In this document: positions 1-10,357 of the stretch, piece by piece | Position numbering within the stretch: the stretch's first letter is position 1 | Layout of the letters: each line of letters opens with the position of its first letter | From: JBHJOF01 sp050330055 | Lineage (GTDB): Bacteria; Pseudomonadota; Alphaproteobacteria; Kiloniellales; JAKSDN01 | DNA length: 29,467 bases | Reading direction: 5' to 3' | Assembly (NCBI GenBank): GCA_050330055.1 | Contig: JBHJOF010000080.1 | Coordinates: forward strand, 1 to 29,467 | Notes under the pieces: model-generated | Databases searched by the model: none | The model's input: only the letters and a program-made list of their open reading frames with translations | What the model was told of the DNA's origin: nothing | Translations under genes and position numbers: made by a program

Positions 1-650
1 AGCGGCAGGGCGACCAGCGCGGCCAGGATGGTGCCGAGGCAGGTCGCCGGCGTCATGCGCACCTCGCGCTTGGCGCGGATGGTCACGGTGGCGACCGCTA
101 GCCCAATGGCCGTGCCGAAGGCGAAGAGGTCGCCCGCCAGCGAGCCGCGGGCGACGGAGTCGGACACCATGATGGCGACGCCGCAGACCGCGCCCATCAT
201 GGCGAGCCAGCTCTGCCGCCGCACCCGCTCGCCCAGCCACAGGCGGCCGAAGAGCGCTGCGAAGAGCGGCGAGGTGCTGAAGATCACCAGGGTGTTGGCG
301 ACCGTGGTCAGGTTGAGCGCCACCACCAGGCAGATCGAGGCGCCGGCGAAGCAGAGGGCGACCACCAGGCCGGGCAGGCCCATGGCACGGAACACCTGAA
401 TCGCCTGCCCGCGCTCGCGCCAGGCGATGAAAGCGATGAGGAAGAGCGCGGCGAAGGCCGAGCGCCAGAACACCGTGGTCCAGACGTCGGCCAGCTCGAG
501 CGAGCGCACGATCAGCCCGCCGGTGCTCCAGATCAGCGCCGCCAGCGCGACCAGCGCCAGGCCGCGGCGCTGCGCGGCCGGATCGCCCGCCGGCAAAGGC
601 TGCGCGGGCAGGTGGGGGGCGGCAAGCGACGCGGGGGAGAGCGCAGCCAT
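1..650 (-). CDS. DMT/EamA-family permease, 3' end outside window
   Basis: Inner-membrane permease of the drug/metabolite transporter superfamily, which usually exports amino acids or other small metabolites. About 216 residues are visible; the start at 650 is inside the window and the gene runs off the left edge. After a Pro/Ala-rich leader of about 28 residues come several hydrophobic helices. The first EamA repeat shows the usual features: a LIWSTGG helix, the conserved TVFWRS stretch, and the GERVRRQSW loop that precedes helix 5. A typical member has about 300 residues and ten helices, so roughly two thirds is present. It is divergent from an Lrp/AsnC regulator, with a paired operator between them, so the regulator probably controls this exporter. 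The substrate cannot be read from the sequence. Confidence 0.85.
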   Translation of the reverse strand, partial: MAALSPASLAAPHLPAQPLPAGDPAAQRRGLALVALAALIWSTGGLIVRSLELADVWTTVFWRSAFAALFLIAFIAWRERGQAIQVFRAMGLPGLVVALCFAGASICLVVALNLTTVANTLVIFSTSPLFAALFGRLWLGERVRRQSWLAMMGAVCGVAIMVSDSVARGSLAGDLFAFGTAIGLAVATVTIRAKREVRMTPATCLGTILAALVALP

Positions 651-709
651 GGGGCAGCTCCACGATCACCGGAGGCGCCATGCTAGGGCTTTCCCTGCTT
701 TGAGTGCTT

Positions 710-772
710 GCAATGATTGCCCGCTCTATCGTCAGATTGTGATGATTTGTTCGGCCTATATGCAATCATTGA
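710..772. promoter_or_regulatory. Paired palindromic operator, probably for the adjacent Lrp/AsnC regulator
   Basis: Two near-palindromes lie in the divergent intergenic region: GCAATGATTGC (710-720) and GCAATCATTGA (762-772). CAATGATTGC (711-720) and GCAATCATTG (762-771) are perfect reverse complements. The centres are about 52 bp apart, roughly five helical turns, as expected for an octameric Lrp-type regulator contacting several sites on one face of DNA. A TATATG at 757-762 may be a -10 element for the regulator gene, but no well-spaced -35 was found. Operator function is inferred from symmetry and position. Confidence 0.6.
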
Positions 773-809
773 AAGTCTAGAGGGACAAGAGCCAAGAGAG
801 TGGAAGCCC

Positions 810-1274
810 GTGAGCCTCGACCGCATCGACCGCCGCATCCTCGATCTGCTGCAGAGCGACAACCAGCTCTCGAACCTGGCGCTGGCCGACAAGGTCGGCC
901 TGTCGCCGCCGGCCTGCTCGCGCCGTGTCGCGCGCCTGCGCCGGGAGGGCGTGATCGCCAAGGACGCGTCGCTGCTCGATCCGCAGAAGGTCGGCAAGAG
1001 CCTGACCGCCATCGTCACGGTGGTCCTGGAGACCCGGCGCAGGGAGCGGCTCGAAGCCTTCAGCCAGCGCATGCGCGCGCTCGAGCCGGTCAAGCAGTGC
1101 TACATGATCGCCGGTTCGGTCGACTTCTTCCTGGTGGTGCTGCTCGACGACATGGCCGCCTACTCGGCCTTCGCCTCCGAAAGCCTCGCGAGCGACCCCG
1201 ACATCAAGGGCTACGAGACCTGGTTCGTGCTGGCCGAGGTCAAGAACGACAGCAGCATCAGGCTCGAAGGCTGA
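810..1274 (+). CDS. Lrp/AsnC-family transcriptional regulator
   Basis: A 154-residue DNA-binding regulator with the usual two-part family architecture. The N-terminal winged HTH covers about residues 1-60 (LDRIDRRILDLLQ, then a helix ending SPPACSRRVARLRREGVI). The C-terminal RAM/ligand-binding domain follows from about residue 65, with the typical AGSVDFFLVVLLDD core. I chose GTG at 810, preceded by GGAAG, because it puts the conserved LDxxDRxIL motif at the N-terminus and gives the family length; the frame stays open upstream to a TTG at 717. The gene is divergent from the DMT permease. Lrp/AsnC proteins often sense amino acids and control nearby exporters, so that role is likely here but unproven. 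Confidence 0.93.
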   Translation: MSLDRIDRRILDLLQSDNQLSNLALADKVGLSPPACSRRVARLRREGVIAKDASLLDPQKVGKSLTAIVTVVLETRRRERLEAFSQRMRALEPVKQCYMIAGSVDFFLVVLLDDMAAYSAFASESLASDPDIKGYETWFVLAEVKNDSSIRLEG

Positions 1275-1406
1275 TCGCCGCTGCCAACGCGCTGCCCGAC
1301 CCGTCGCGAAGCTCTGCCATCTGGAGCGGTGGCGCTCCTCTGAGACGCGTATCGGCGTGATTGATCAGCACTCGCCGGCCCACTATGGCATCTAGGGCAG
1401 GCTGAC

Positions 1407-3302
1407 CTAGCGTCTGGTCAGAGGGCCCTGCGGGACCGTCTGGGGATCAAGCGGGGTCACCCGGGGCGCGGAGCGCTCGTAGGCGCCGACGTCGCACCTG
1501 GCGATCCCGTCGTCGTCACCGTCGAGTGGCCGCGAGTTGCCGATCTGGTCTTCCGTCACCCGCTCTCCGAGGACGTCATCCGTGCAGTTGCGCCGGCCGA
1601 GATCGATTGCGTTGCTGCCGGAAAGCAGCGGGTAGACCTTGCGCTGCGCAGGGGCACCACCGAGCGCGGTCGCCAAGCCGGTGACGCTGCCGCGATTGAA
1701 GTCGGTGCCTATCGGCTCGAAGTCCGGTTCGCAGCCGTCCGTCAGATTATTGTTGCCGGCGAGGCTCAACGGCACTGAGCTGCAGCCGCGTGGCACACTC
1801 GCGGCAATGATCGAGTTGTCCACGCGGGCGCCGCCCTGGTTCGAGAAAACGCCGCCCGCCAGGTTGTTGCCCGCAGTCACCTCGTTGCCCACGAACGTGC
1901 TGAAAACCACGCTCATCTCGCCGCCGGCTTCGTTGAAGATGCCGGCGCCGTCGGTCGCTGCCCGGTTCTCCGAGAACGTGGTGTTGACCACGTGCAGATG
2001 GCCATTGCCGGCGCGATGGTAGATGGCGCCACCGAGCGAATCGGCTTCGTTCTCGGCGAAGAGCGAGCGCTTGATAGTGGTCGTGATCTCCGGGCCGCTG
2101 AGCGTGCCGGGCATGTCGGCGAGGGCGCCGCCCCGGTTCGCGTTGTTGCCCTCGAAGGCGCTCTCGCGGATCGTGAGCCTGCCGAAGGACTCTCGGAGCA
2201 GGGCGCCGCCGTCCTGTGCCGCCGTGTTGCCGCTGAACGTACTCAAGGTGATGGTCGCGTTGCTGGCGGTGTCGACCGCCACGCCGCCGCCGGACACCGC
2301 GGCCCGGTTGCGCTCAAACTTCGTCGCCTCGATTGTCAGGGTGCTCCCGATGGCGCGGATCGCCCCGCCCGTGCCAGACATGTTCTCGACGAGCGTCGCG
2401 TTCTCTTGGAAAGTCAGCACCGACGCGAAGGCGTAGACCGCGCCGCCGGTATGAGCGGGCGCCGTATTCGCCTCGAGAACGGTGGCATTGCCGACCAGGA
2501 GTGTTCCGCGGTGGAGCCAGAGCGCGCCGCCGTCGCCGTCCAGAGCACGGTTGCCGGACAGAGTCGAGGCCGTCACGACGACCGCTGTATCCTGACCGGC
2601 GATCGCGCCTCCTTTCATGGCCAAGTTGTCGGCGATCTCGCTGCGCCGGACCGTGACCGATCCGCCCTCGCTCATGATCGCCCCGCCTTCCGCGGTCGGG
2701 CTCGCGCGATTGTCGGTCAGCTCGCTGTCCCGGACAGTGACCGAACCGCCTGCGTTGAAAATCGCACCGCCGCGCGTGGCGGAAGCGGCCTGGATCTTGC
2801 CGTTGTCGAAGATCAAGGCGCCCTGCGCCCCGACGCGGATCGCGCCGCCCTCGCTGTCGACCCCGCCAACCAAATTGAGGCAGCTGAGCGTCACCGTCGC
2901 GGGCTGCGAATTGCCGATGTGGAAGTGCCGGCCCCGGCCGTTCGCATCGATGCGGATCCGGCTGGGGCAGCTCGCCGCCTTGATCGTGAGGTCCTTGTTG
3001 ACGACAACGCCGTGGGCGGCAATCGGACCGCTCTGGATCAGGATCGTGTCGCCGCGCTGGGCTTGTTGGACCGCATGTCTAAGCGGGCAAGGAAGGAGCG
3101 TGCAGTCGTTGGTGATTTTCGGCCCTATGTCGGTTCTTCCATTCGGCGCGACGAGACGATCGGTGGCCTGTGCCACGGCTGGTGCGGCAAAGGCGCCCAC
3201 CAGCGCAGCCATGCGCAACAGGCGCGAACATGACTGAAAGTCGACGGAAAACCAGATGCTCGGCCGGACTCGGTCGTTCATCCGCGAATGACTGCTCAAC
3301 AT
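1407..3302 (-). CDS. Secreted right-handed parallel beta-helix protein (choice-of-anchor Q type)
   Basis: A 631-residue exported protein. The start is ATG at 3302, where GGAGG sits 5 nt upstream; the frame extends 24 codons further but without such a site. A positively charged stretch precedes a hydrophobic signal sequence ending APAVAQA at about residues 30-47. The mature protein starts with a CSLREA-like entry segment (CTLLPCPLRHAVQQAQRGDTI). It continues with about a dozen beta-helix coils, each with a GGAI/GGAV turn and an S-x(4)-N-x-A asparagine ladder, between about residues 150 and 530. The C-terminus (NAIDLG, then RPLDGDDDG, then CDVGAYE) is the hallmark found in choice-of-anchor Q proteins. 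Such proteins are surface or extracellular; the ligand or substrate is unknown. It appears monocistronic. Confidence 0.85.
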   Translation of the reverse strand: MLSSHSRMNDRVRPSIWFSVDFQSCSRLLRMAALVGAFAAPAVAQATDRLVAPNGRTDIGPKITNDCTLLPCPLRHAVQQAQRGDTILIQSGPIAAHGVVVNKDLTIKAASCPSRIRIDANGRGRHFHIGNSQPATVTLSCLNLVGGVDSEGGAIRVGAQGALIFDNGKIQAASATRGGAIFNAGGSVTVRDSELTDNRASPTAEGGAIMSEGGSVTVRRSEIADNLAMKGGAIAGQDTAVVVTASTLSGNRALDGDGGALWLHRGTLLVGNATVLEANTAPAHTGGAVYAFASVLTFQENATLVENMSGTGGAIRAIGSTLTIEATKFERNRAAVSGGGVAVDTASNATITLSTFSGNTAAQDGGALLRESFGRLTIRESAFEGNNANRGGALADMPGTLSGPEITTTIKRSLFAENEADSLGGAIYHRAGNGHLHVVNTTFSENRAATDGAGIFNEAGGEMSVVFSTFVGNEVTAGNNLAGGVFSNQGGARVDNSIIAASVPRGCSSVPLSLAGNNNLTDGCEPDFEPIGTDFNRGSVTGLATALGGAPAQRKVYPLLSGSNAIDLGRRNCTDDVLGERVTEDQIGNSRPLDGDDDGIARCDVGAYERSAPRVTPLDPQTVPQGPLTRR

Positions 3303-4102
3303 TTTGTCCTCCAACGGTGGGCTGAGCGAAGGCTTGAGCGCTCGGAACCTTCGAGAACCAGCGATCGTGGTCACGCTCAGTCTCGGTCTGTGCCGGTGTC
3401 GCGCAGGCGCGATTGATCAGGGCGAAGTTCAAGGCCCGGAGGTACGAAAAATCACAAATCGGACACAGGGCGTGGAATAACCTGTCCGGCGTGGGATCGG
3501 GTTTTGCCTGGATCTGCTGCAACCTTTCATAGAGCTATGGCGCTTGGTCATGTCGCTGCCCCCGTCACTCATCCAAGCGCGCACGGCGCTTCTCAATAAG
3601 TGCCGGAAGCTGGACTCTGCGCCCCGCTGCCGAAATTCTGCTTGGGCGGGTGCTTCGACGCCCGGATGGGCTCAGGCTCGGTCCTCCCGGGTACGATCCC
3701 GGCGAGCAGCGTTCGGCACCAGGCGGCGATACGGGCGACGGCTGGTACCCGGGAGCGGGATCGATGCCTCGGGGGGCTGTCGTCGCCGCTTCGATCGTGC
3801 GGCGGGCGCCACGGAGGTGGCGCCGGTCTCAGCGTCGTCGCCACATAGATCGCATCGACGTAGCCCTGGACGGCGTGGTGCAGCATGGCGGCTACCTCAT
3901 TTCTATTCTGCTTCCGGCCTCACCGGTCGGCGGCAAGCAAGGTCACCAGCCAGACGTGACGGGCCCGACATTTCGCGCATCTCATCCATCGCGCGAATGG
4001 CAAGGTAGACGAGCAACGTGAAGCGCCGGTCGTTCGGATCGGAAAAGAGTCGTTAATTCGAGTGGCCCAGCGAAGAGCTCGCCTGCGGGATCGATTCACC
4101 CC
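3303..4102. other. 800-bp region without a convincing gene
   Basis: This gap separates the divergent beta-helix and chimeric-regulator genes. Several open frames exist, but all have Arg/Pro/Ser-rich translations typical of non-coding high-GC DNA. One minus-strand frame (4052-3903, about 49 codons, no start codon, closed by TAG) has a more protein-like composition (FTLLVYLAIRAMDEMREM) and may be the tail of a decayed gene; I could not identify it. An 11-bp inverted repeat lies at 3684-3755. The promoter of the 4103 gene should be near the right end but is not obvious. Confidence 0.5.
3684..3755. repeat. 11-bp perfect inverted repeat
   Basis: CTCCCGGGTAC (3684-3694) is the exact reverse complement of GTACCCGGGAG (3745-3755). 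The arms are 50 nt apart and lie in otherwise gene-free DNA. It could be an operator pair, a long hairpin or a remnant of a mobile element. No function can be assigned. Confidence 0.5.
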
Positions 4103-7012
4103 ATGGATCAAAGAACGGCTGTGACTGTTCTGAAAATCTCGCTGCTCGGCGGCCTCTGTGTCCGTTGCGGCGCGGGCCAGGTGATCGAGCTGTCCGGGCG
4201 GAAGGACCGGGCGTTGCTGGGATTTCTCGCCGTGTCGGCCGGGGTGCCCTGTTCGCGCGAGCGGCTGGCAGGTCTGCTGTGGGGCGACAGCGGCGAGAGG
4301 CAGGCGCGCGACAGCCTGAAGCAGGCGCTCCTGCGCCTGCGGCGGTCACTCGGGCCGCTGCCGGCCATGCCATTGGTCGCGAACCGTCAGTCGGTCGCGC
4401 TCGATCCTGACGGCGTTGCGGTCGACATCCACCTTTTCGTGCGGCTGCTGAGCGAAGGGACGCTGGACTCGCTGGAGCGGGCGATCGCGCTCTACCGCGG
4501 CGACCTGCTCGAGGGGCTCCACGTTCGCGACGCCGGCTTCGAGGACTGGTTGCAGGTCGAACGCCAGCGCCTGCGCGGGCTGGCGGTCGAAGCCTCCGCC
4601 GGATTGATGGCGCAGGCCATCACGCTCGGCCGGCGGGATCTAGCCGCGACCGCCGCGCGCCGCCTCCTGTCGCTGGAGCCGCTGCACGAGGCGGCCTGCC
4701 GCACGCTCATGCAGATTCACGCCGACCGCGGCGAGAGGGCCCAGGCCTTGAAGCTCTTCGAGGGTCTGAGGGACCGGCTGCGGCAGGAGCTCGCCGTGGC
4801 GCCGGAGCCGGAGACGGTGGCGCTCTACCAGTCGCTTCGGGGACCGCGCGGATGCCAGGCGCCGGCGCTCATGCGCTCCGGGCTCGCGAGCGGCGACGAG
4901 CAGCAGCCATTGACAGACGCAGGCGCCGCGCCGGAGAGCGTCCTCCCATGCGCGCCGCGGGCCAAGCCTTCCATCGCCGTGCTGCCGTTCGCCAACATCG
5001 GCGACGATCCCGAGCAGGAGTACTTCGCTGATGGTCTCACGGAGGACATCATCACCGACCTGTCGCGGGTTTCCGGGCTCTTTGTCGCATCCCGGCACAG
5101 TGCCTTCAGCTTCAAGGGCAGGCCCGTCCAGCGGCAGCAGGTGGCCCGCGAGCTGAACGTCGGGCATGTCCTCGAAGGCAGAGTTCGCAAGGTGGCGAAC
5201 CGTGTGCGGGTTACCGCGCAGCTGATCGACGGCGCGACGGGCGGCCACCTCTGGGCCAATCGCTATGACCGCCAGCTTGACGACATCTTCGCGCTGCAGG
5301 ACGAGATCACCGAGAGCATCGTCCACGTCCTCAAGGTGACGCTGCTACCCGAAGAGCGCGCGGGCATCGCCAGTCACTCGACCACCAACGTGGACGCCTA
5401 TCAGTACTACCTCATGGGCCGCTCCTTTTATCTGCGGGGCATCGATCAGCACAGCCTGCGGATTGCGCGGGAGATGTTCGCCAAGGCGATCGAGATCGAT
5501 CCGCATTATGCACGTGCCTACGCCGCGATCGCCATCTGCGAGTCCTATCTGTCAATGGGCGATCCCAGTGCAACCTTTGAGAGCTGTCTGGCCCACAGCC
5601 AGCGCGCACTGGAGCTGGACCCGCAGTTGGCCGAGGCGCAAGCCCTCAAGGGGTTGATGCTCTACGCGGTCGGTCACTTTGCCGAGGCGGCGTCCGAATT
5701 CGAGCGGGCCCTCCAGTTGGATCCCGATCTCTTCGAGACCCATTTCTTCTATGGGCGAAGCTGCCGCCTGCAGGGTCGCCACCAGCAGGCGGCGGCCCTG
5801 TTCAAGCGCGCCGCCCTGCTGCGGCCGGACGACTACCGAGCGCTTGGCCTTTTGGCGAAATCCTACAAGGCCTTGGGCTGCCGGCAGGAGCTTGCGATCG
5901 CGGCGCGGCAGTGTTTGGAGCGCGTCGAGACGGAAATCGAGATACACCCAGACAACGCCGGCGCCTTGGCCTTCGGCAGCGCGATCCTCGCTGAGCTGGG
6001 GCAGCGGGAACGCGCCGAGGACTGGGCGGCCCGGGCGATCATGATCGGTCCGGACGACTGCGTCGCGCGCTACAACGTGGCCCGCACCTACGCAATCCTT
6101 GGCGAGCACGATGTCGCGGTCGAGTGGCTGGAGCGGGCTTTCAGCTCGTCTGCCGTATGGCAGGACCGCCTGGCGCGGTGGATGAAGGCCGACGAGGATA
6201 TCGTTCCGCTGCGAAACCACCCGAGATTCCGGGCTTTCCTGCAGCGTCTCGAGACACGTCTCGGCGTGACCCTGTTCGGCAAGCCTGGGCGTCTTGTCGC
6301 ATCGGCTGGCCGGCGCCACCGCCAGCTTTCTCTGCCGGCTGCCGCTTGCGACAGTACAGCCACGGCAACCGACAGTCTGGTTGCACCCTGTGCGGCGCAG
6401 CTGCGCGTCAGCGTGCAGCCGGCTTTCGCGGCGCGTTGGTTGATCCGCCGATTGGACCGCTTCCGTCAGTCCCATCCCGAGTGCGAGGTGGTGCTCGATT
6501 CTGCACCGCGCTTGGCTGACCTAGTGAAGGACGAGGCCGATCTGGCGATCCGCCGCGGGGAAGGGAGCTGGCCCGGCACTGCGCAGGACCTGTTGGCGCC
6601 GTCGCGCGTCGCACCGGTCGCCGCGCCCAGCCTGCTCGGCAAGCGGCACGGCCAGCTCAGCCCCGCCGCGATCGCCGACCTGATGCTCCTGCACGATGAT
6701 GACGGCAGCCTGTGGCGCTGCTGGTTCGAGGCTGCCGGTGTGGCGCAGATGAACATGCCGTGCGGCGCGCGCATTCTCGAATCGGGCCTGGCCATCGAGG
6801 CGGCCATTGCCGGCCAGGGGGTGGTGCTGGCCGATACCTTCCTCATCGCCGAAGAACTGGTCCGACGACGTCTGGTGCAGCTGAGCCCGATCGCGGTGCC
6901 TGACTGGAACTACTACTTGGTGCGGCTCGATGGGCTGCGCCTGGCGCAGCCGGCGGCCGCTTTCCGCGACTGGCTGCTGGCCGAGACCGAGCCGCTACGC
7001 CGCGCCGGATAG
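4103..7012 (+). CDS. Chimeric regulator: SARP/BTAD–FlgO-like–TPR–LysR ligand-binding domain
   Basis: A 969-residue, apparently cytoplasmic regulator. Residues ~10-95 form an OmpR/SARP-type winged helix (ISLLGGLCVR, then LSGRKDRALLGFLA). Residues ~105-250 are a bacterial transcriptional activation domain (BTAD). Residues ~289-420 are the module usual in adenylate-cyclase-associated TPR proteins (PSIAVLPFANIGDD, then YFADGLTEDIITDLSR). Residues ~430-690 are TPR repeats, ending with the usual HPRFRAFL tail. Directly after this, residues 713-733 (LQRLETRLGVTLFGKPGR) resemble the end of a LysR-type HTH, and residues ~765-960 are a GcvA-like LysR ligand-binding domain (FAARWLIRRL, then DLAIRRGEGSWPG). 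The frame is uninterrupted. BTAD–TPR proteins normally stop after the TPRs, so the C-terminus looks like a fusion onto a LysR gene that lost most of its own HTH. Target and ligand are unknown. ATG at 4103 has only a weak ribosome-binding site. Confidence 0.9.
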   Translation: MDQRTAVTVLKISLLGGLCVRCGAGQVIELSGRKDRALLGFLAVSAGVPCSRERLAGLLWGDSGERQARDSLKQALLRLRRSLGPLPAMPLVANRQSVALDPDGVAVDIHLFVRLLSEGTLDSLERAIALYRGDLLEGLHVRDAGFEDWLQVERQRLRGLAVEASAGLMAQAITLGRRDLAATAARRLLSLEPLHEAACRTLMQIHADRGERAQALKLFEGLRDRLRQELAVAPEPETVALYQSLRGPRGCQAPALMRSGLASGDEQQPLTDAGAAPESVLPCAPRAKPSIAVLPFANIGDDPEQEYFADGLTEDIITDLSRVSGLFVASRHSAFSFKGRPVQRQQVARELNVGHVLEGRVRKVANRVRVTAQLIDGATGGHLWANRYDRQLDDIFALQDEITESIVHVLKVTLLPEERAGIASHSTTNVDAYQYYLMGRSFYLRGIDQHSLRIAREMFAKAIEIDPHYARAYAAIAICESYLSMGDPSATFESCLAHSQRALELDPQLAEAQALKGLMLYAVGHFAEAASEFERALQLDPDLFETHFFYGRSCRLQGRHQQAAALFKRAALLRPDDYRALGLLAKSYKALGCRQELAIAARQCLERVETEIEIHPDNAGALAFGSAILAELGQRERAEDWAARAIMIGPDDCVARYNVARTYAILGEHDVAVEWLERAFSSSAVWQDRLARWMKADEDIVPLRNHPRFRAFLQRLETRLGVTLFGKPGRLVASAGRRHRQLSLPAAACDSTATATDSLVAPCAAQLRVSVQPAFAARWLIRRLDRFRQSHPECEVVLDSAPRLADLVKDEADLAIRRGEGSWPGTAQDLLAPSRVAPVAAPSLLGKRHGQLSPAAIADLMLLHDDDGSLWRCWFEAAGVAQMNMPCGARILESGLAIEAAIAGQGVVLADTFLIAEELVRRRLVQLSPIAVPDWNYYLVRLDGLRLAQPAAAFRDWLLAETEPLRRAG

Positions 7013-7015
7013 TCT

Positions 7016-7366
7016 CTAGTCGGCGATTGCATAGATGATCGGCTCGCCGGCGGTCTCGATGGCGATCAGGTCGTCGCGGTAGCTCCTCCAGAACAGCACG
7101 CGGCCGTCCTTCAGCACGATCACGCCCGACTGCGCCCAGATCTTGCCGCCGATCGGGGCCATCAGTGCCGCCGGCCTCATGCGGGGCAGGGCGGCCAGCA
7201 GCGTCTCCGGCGTGAAGAAGTCCGGATGCTGCTTGGCCTGCGGCTTGACGGCGATGGCGAAGACCTGGTCCGGCGCCGGCAGCGGCGGGGTCTCCGCTGC
7301 GGCGAGGCAGCTCCACGCCGCCACGATAGCTGCCGCCGGCAGAAGCCGAATCAGTCTTCCCGTCAC
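7016..7366 (-). CDS. Small exported protein of unknown function
   Basis: A 116-residue protein with a clear Sec signal peptide: charged MTGRLIR, a hydrophobic core, and probable cleavage after CLAAA at about residue 24. I chose GTG at 7366, with AAGGA and GGAG just upstream on the coding strand. The mature part (DFFTPETLLAALPRM, then GKIWAQSGVIVLKDGRVLFWRSYRDD) suggests a small beta-rich periplasmic domain, but I do not recognise the family. It is convergent with the chimeric regulator (3 bp between stop codons) and divergent from the antiporter, so it probably has its own promoter in 7367-7553, where I could not pick out boxes. Confidence 0.65.
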   Translation of the reverse strand: MTGRLIRLLPAAAIVAAWSCLAAAETPPLPAPDQVFAIAVKPQAKQHPDFFTPETLLAALPRMRPAALMAPIGGKIWAQSGVIVLKDGRVLFWRSYRDDLIAIETAGEPIIYAIAD

Positions 7367-7553
7367 GGCTCCAGTCCTTCTCCTGAATGTCGATGTGCCC
7401 GGTCGGCCGCTGCCGACGCGGCTGCGATCCGATTATGGCGCCGGCTCCATCGCCGGTCTATCCGGCCTTTGCGCCGCCTCCGGCGCGCTTCCGCCTATCG
7501 AAGCCCTCGCCCAGCCCTTATGGTGAATGGGAAGCCGAATCAGAGGGCAATCG

Positions 7554-9488
<1,935 letters not shown>

Positions 9489-9504
9489 CCCGCTGCGCGT
9501 GATG

Positions 9505-10221
9505 CTAGGCCGCGTCGTGAAAGATGATGCCCAGGGTGTAGCGCTCGCCGGAACGAAGCCGGCTGACGCCGTGGCGGTGCTTGACGCGGTAGGTGCCGCG
9601 CGCGCCCTGCACCGGGCGCTGATTGTTGGGGAAGACGATCATCTGGCCCTGATCGAGCGCCACCGCCTCGCCGCGCAGCTGCATGCGCGGCCGCTGCTCG
9701 ACCAGCAGGAACTCGCCGCCGCTGAAGTCGGCGTCGCGGCGGCTGAGGCAGATCGCCGCCTGCAGCGGGAAGGCCAACGCGCCGTAGAGGTCCTGGTGCA
9801 GGCGGTTGTAGTCGCCCGCGCGGTAGCGCAGCATGAGCGGCGTCGGCCGCTGCTGGCCCGCCTCGTGACAGCGCGCCAGATAGTCGTCCAGCTTTGCCGG
9901 GAAGGGCGTGGCGCCCAGTGCTTCCGCCCAACTGTTTGCGATCGGCACCAGCCGCTCGTAGAGCGCTCGGCGCAGGCTGGCGACCGGGCGGGGCAGGGGA
10001 TAGCCGAAGTACTGGTACTCGCCGGCGCCGTAGCCTTGGCGCTGCATGACGATGCGGCTGCGGAAGCGCTTGGCATCGCCATAGAGCGCGATCAAAGCCT
10101 CGCACTCCTCCGGCGTCAGCAGCGGTGGTGCCACCGCGAAGCCGTCTTGCTCGAGTGCTGCTTCCAGCGCCGGCCAGTCGAGCGCCGCGATGCGTTGCGC
10201 CAGGGACTCGGCTTTCACCAT
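9505..10221 (-). CDS. 2OG-Fe(II) oxygenase, COG3826-like
   Basis: A 238-residue 2-oxoglutarate/Fe(II)-dependent oxygenase. The double-stranded beta-helix core carries the iron triad H142-x-D144 (LHQDLYG) and a distal His at 217 (KHRHGVSRL). R227 (GERYTLGIIF) is the expected 2-oxoglutarate-binding Arg. Overall it resembles the family annotated as oxygenases acting on damaged DNA (COG3826/PF09859), a call made from memory of the pattern rather than a search; the substrate is not proven. ATG at 10221 is preferred over an upstream in-frame start at 10287 because the extra residues look non-conserved. It is divergent from the DMSP-lyase-like gene with a 136-bp shared intergenic region. Confidence 0.82.
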   Translation of the reverse strand: MVKAESLAQRIAALDWPALEAALEQDGFAVAPPLLTPEECEALIALYGDAKRFRSRIVMQRQGYGAGEYQYFGYPLPRPVASLRRALYERLVPIANSWAEALGATPFPAKLDDYLARCHEAGQQRPTPLMLRYRAGDYNRLHQDLYGALAFPLQAAICLSRRDADFSGGEFLLVEQRPRMQLRGEAVALDQGQMIVFPNNQRPVQGARGTYRVKHRHGVSRLRSGERYTLGIIFHDAA

Positions 10222-10357
10222 GAGAACGTTCGGCCTTTCGCTCGCTGTCGTGATCCGGGCAGGGAAGGCCCTGCAGGGTCGTCCCATCTATCCGATCCTT
10301 GTGCCTCTGGCATGAGCGGCTTTGACGGCGCCGCGTCCGCAGGCCGATGATGCCATC

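Noticed and set aside
1992..3233. 413-codon plus-strand open frame
   Set aside because: It lies antisense to the beta-helix gene, has an Arg/Ala/Asp-rich composition and no recognisable motif; long antisense frames are expected in high-GC DNA.
3346..3374. GGAAC-N17-CGTG resembling an EcfG promoter
   Set aside because: The -10 differs from CGTT and the nearest downstream plus-strand gene is over 700 bp away.
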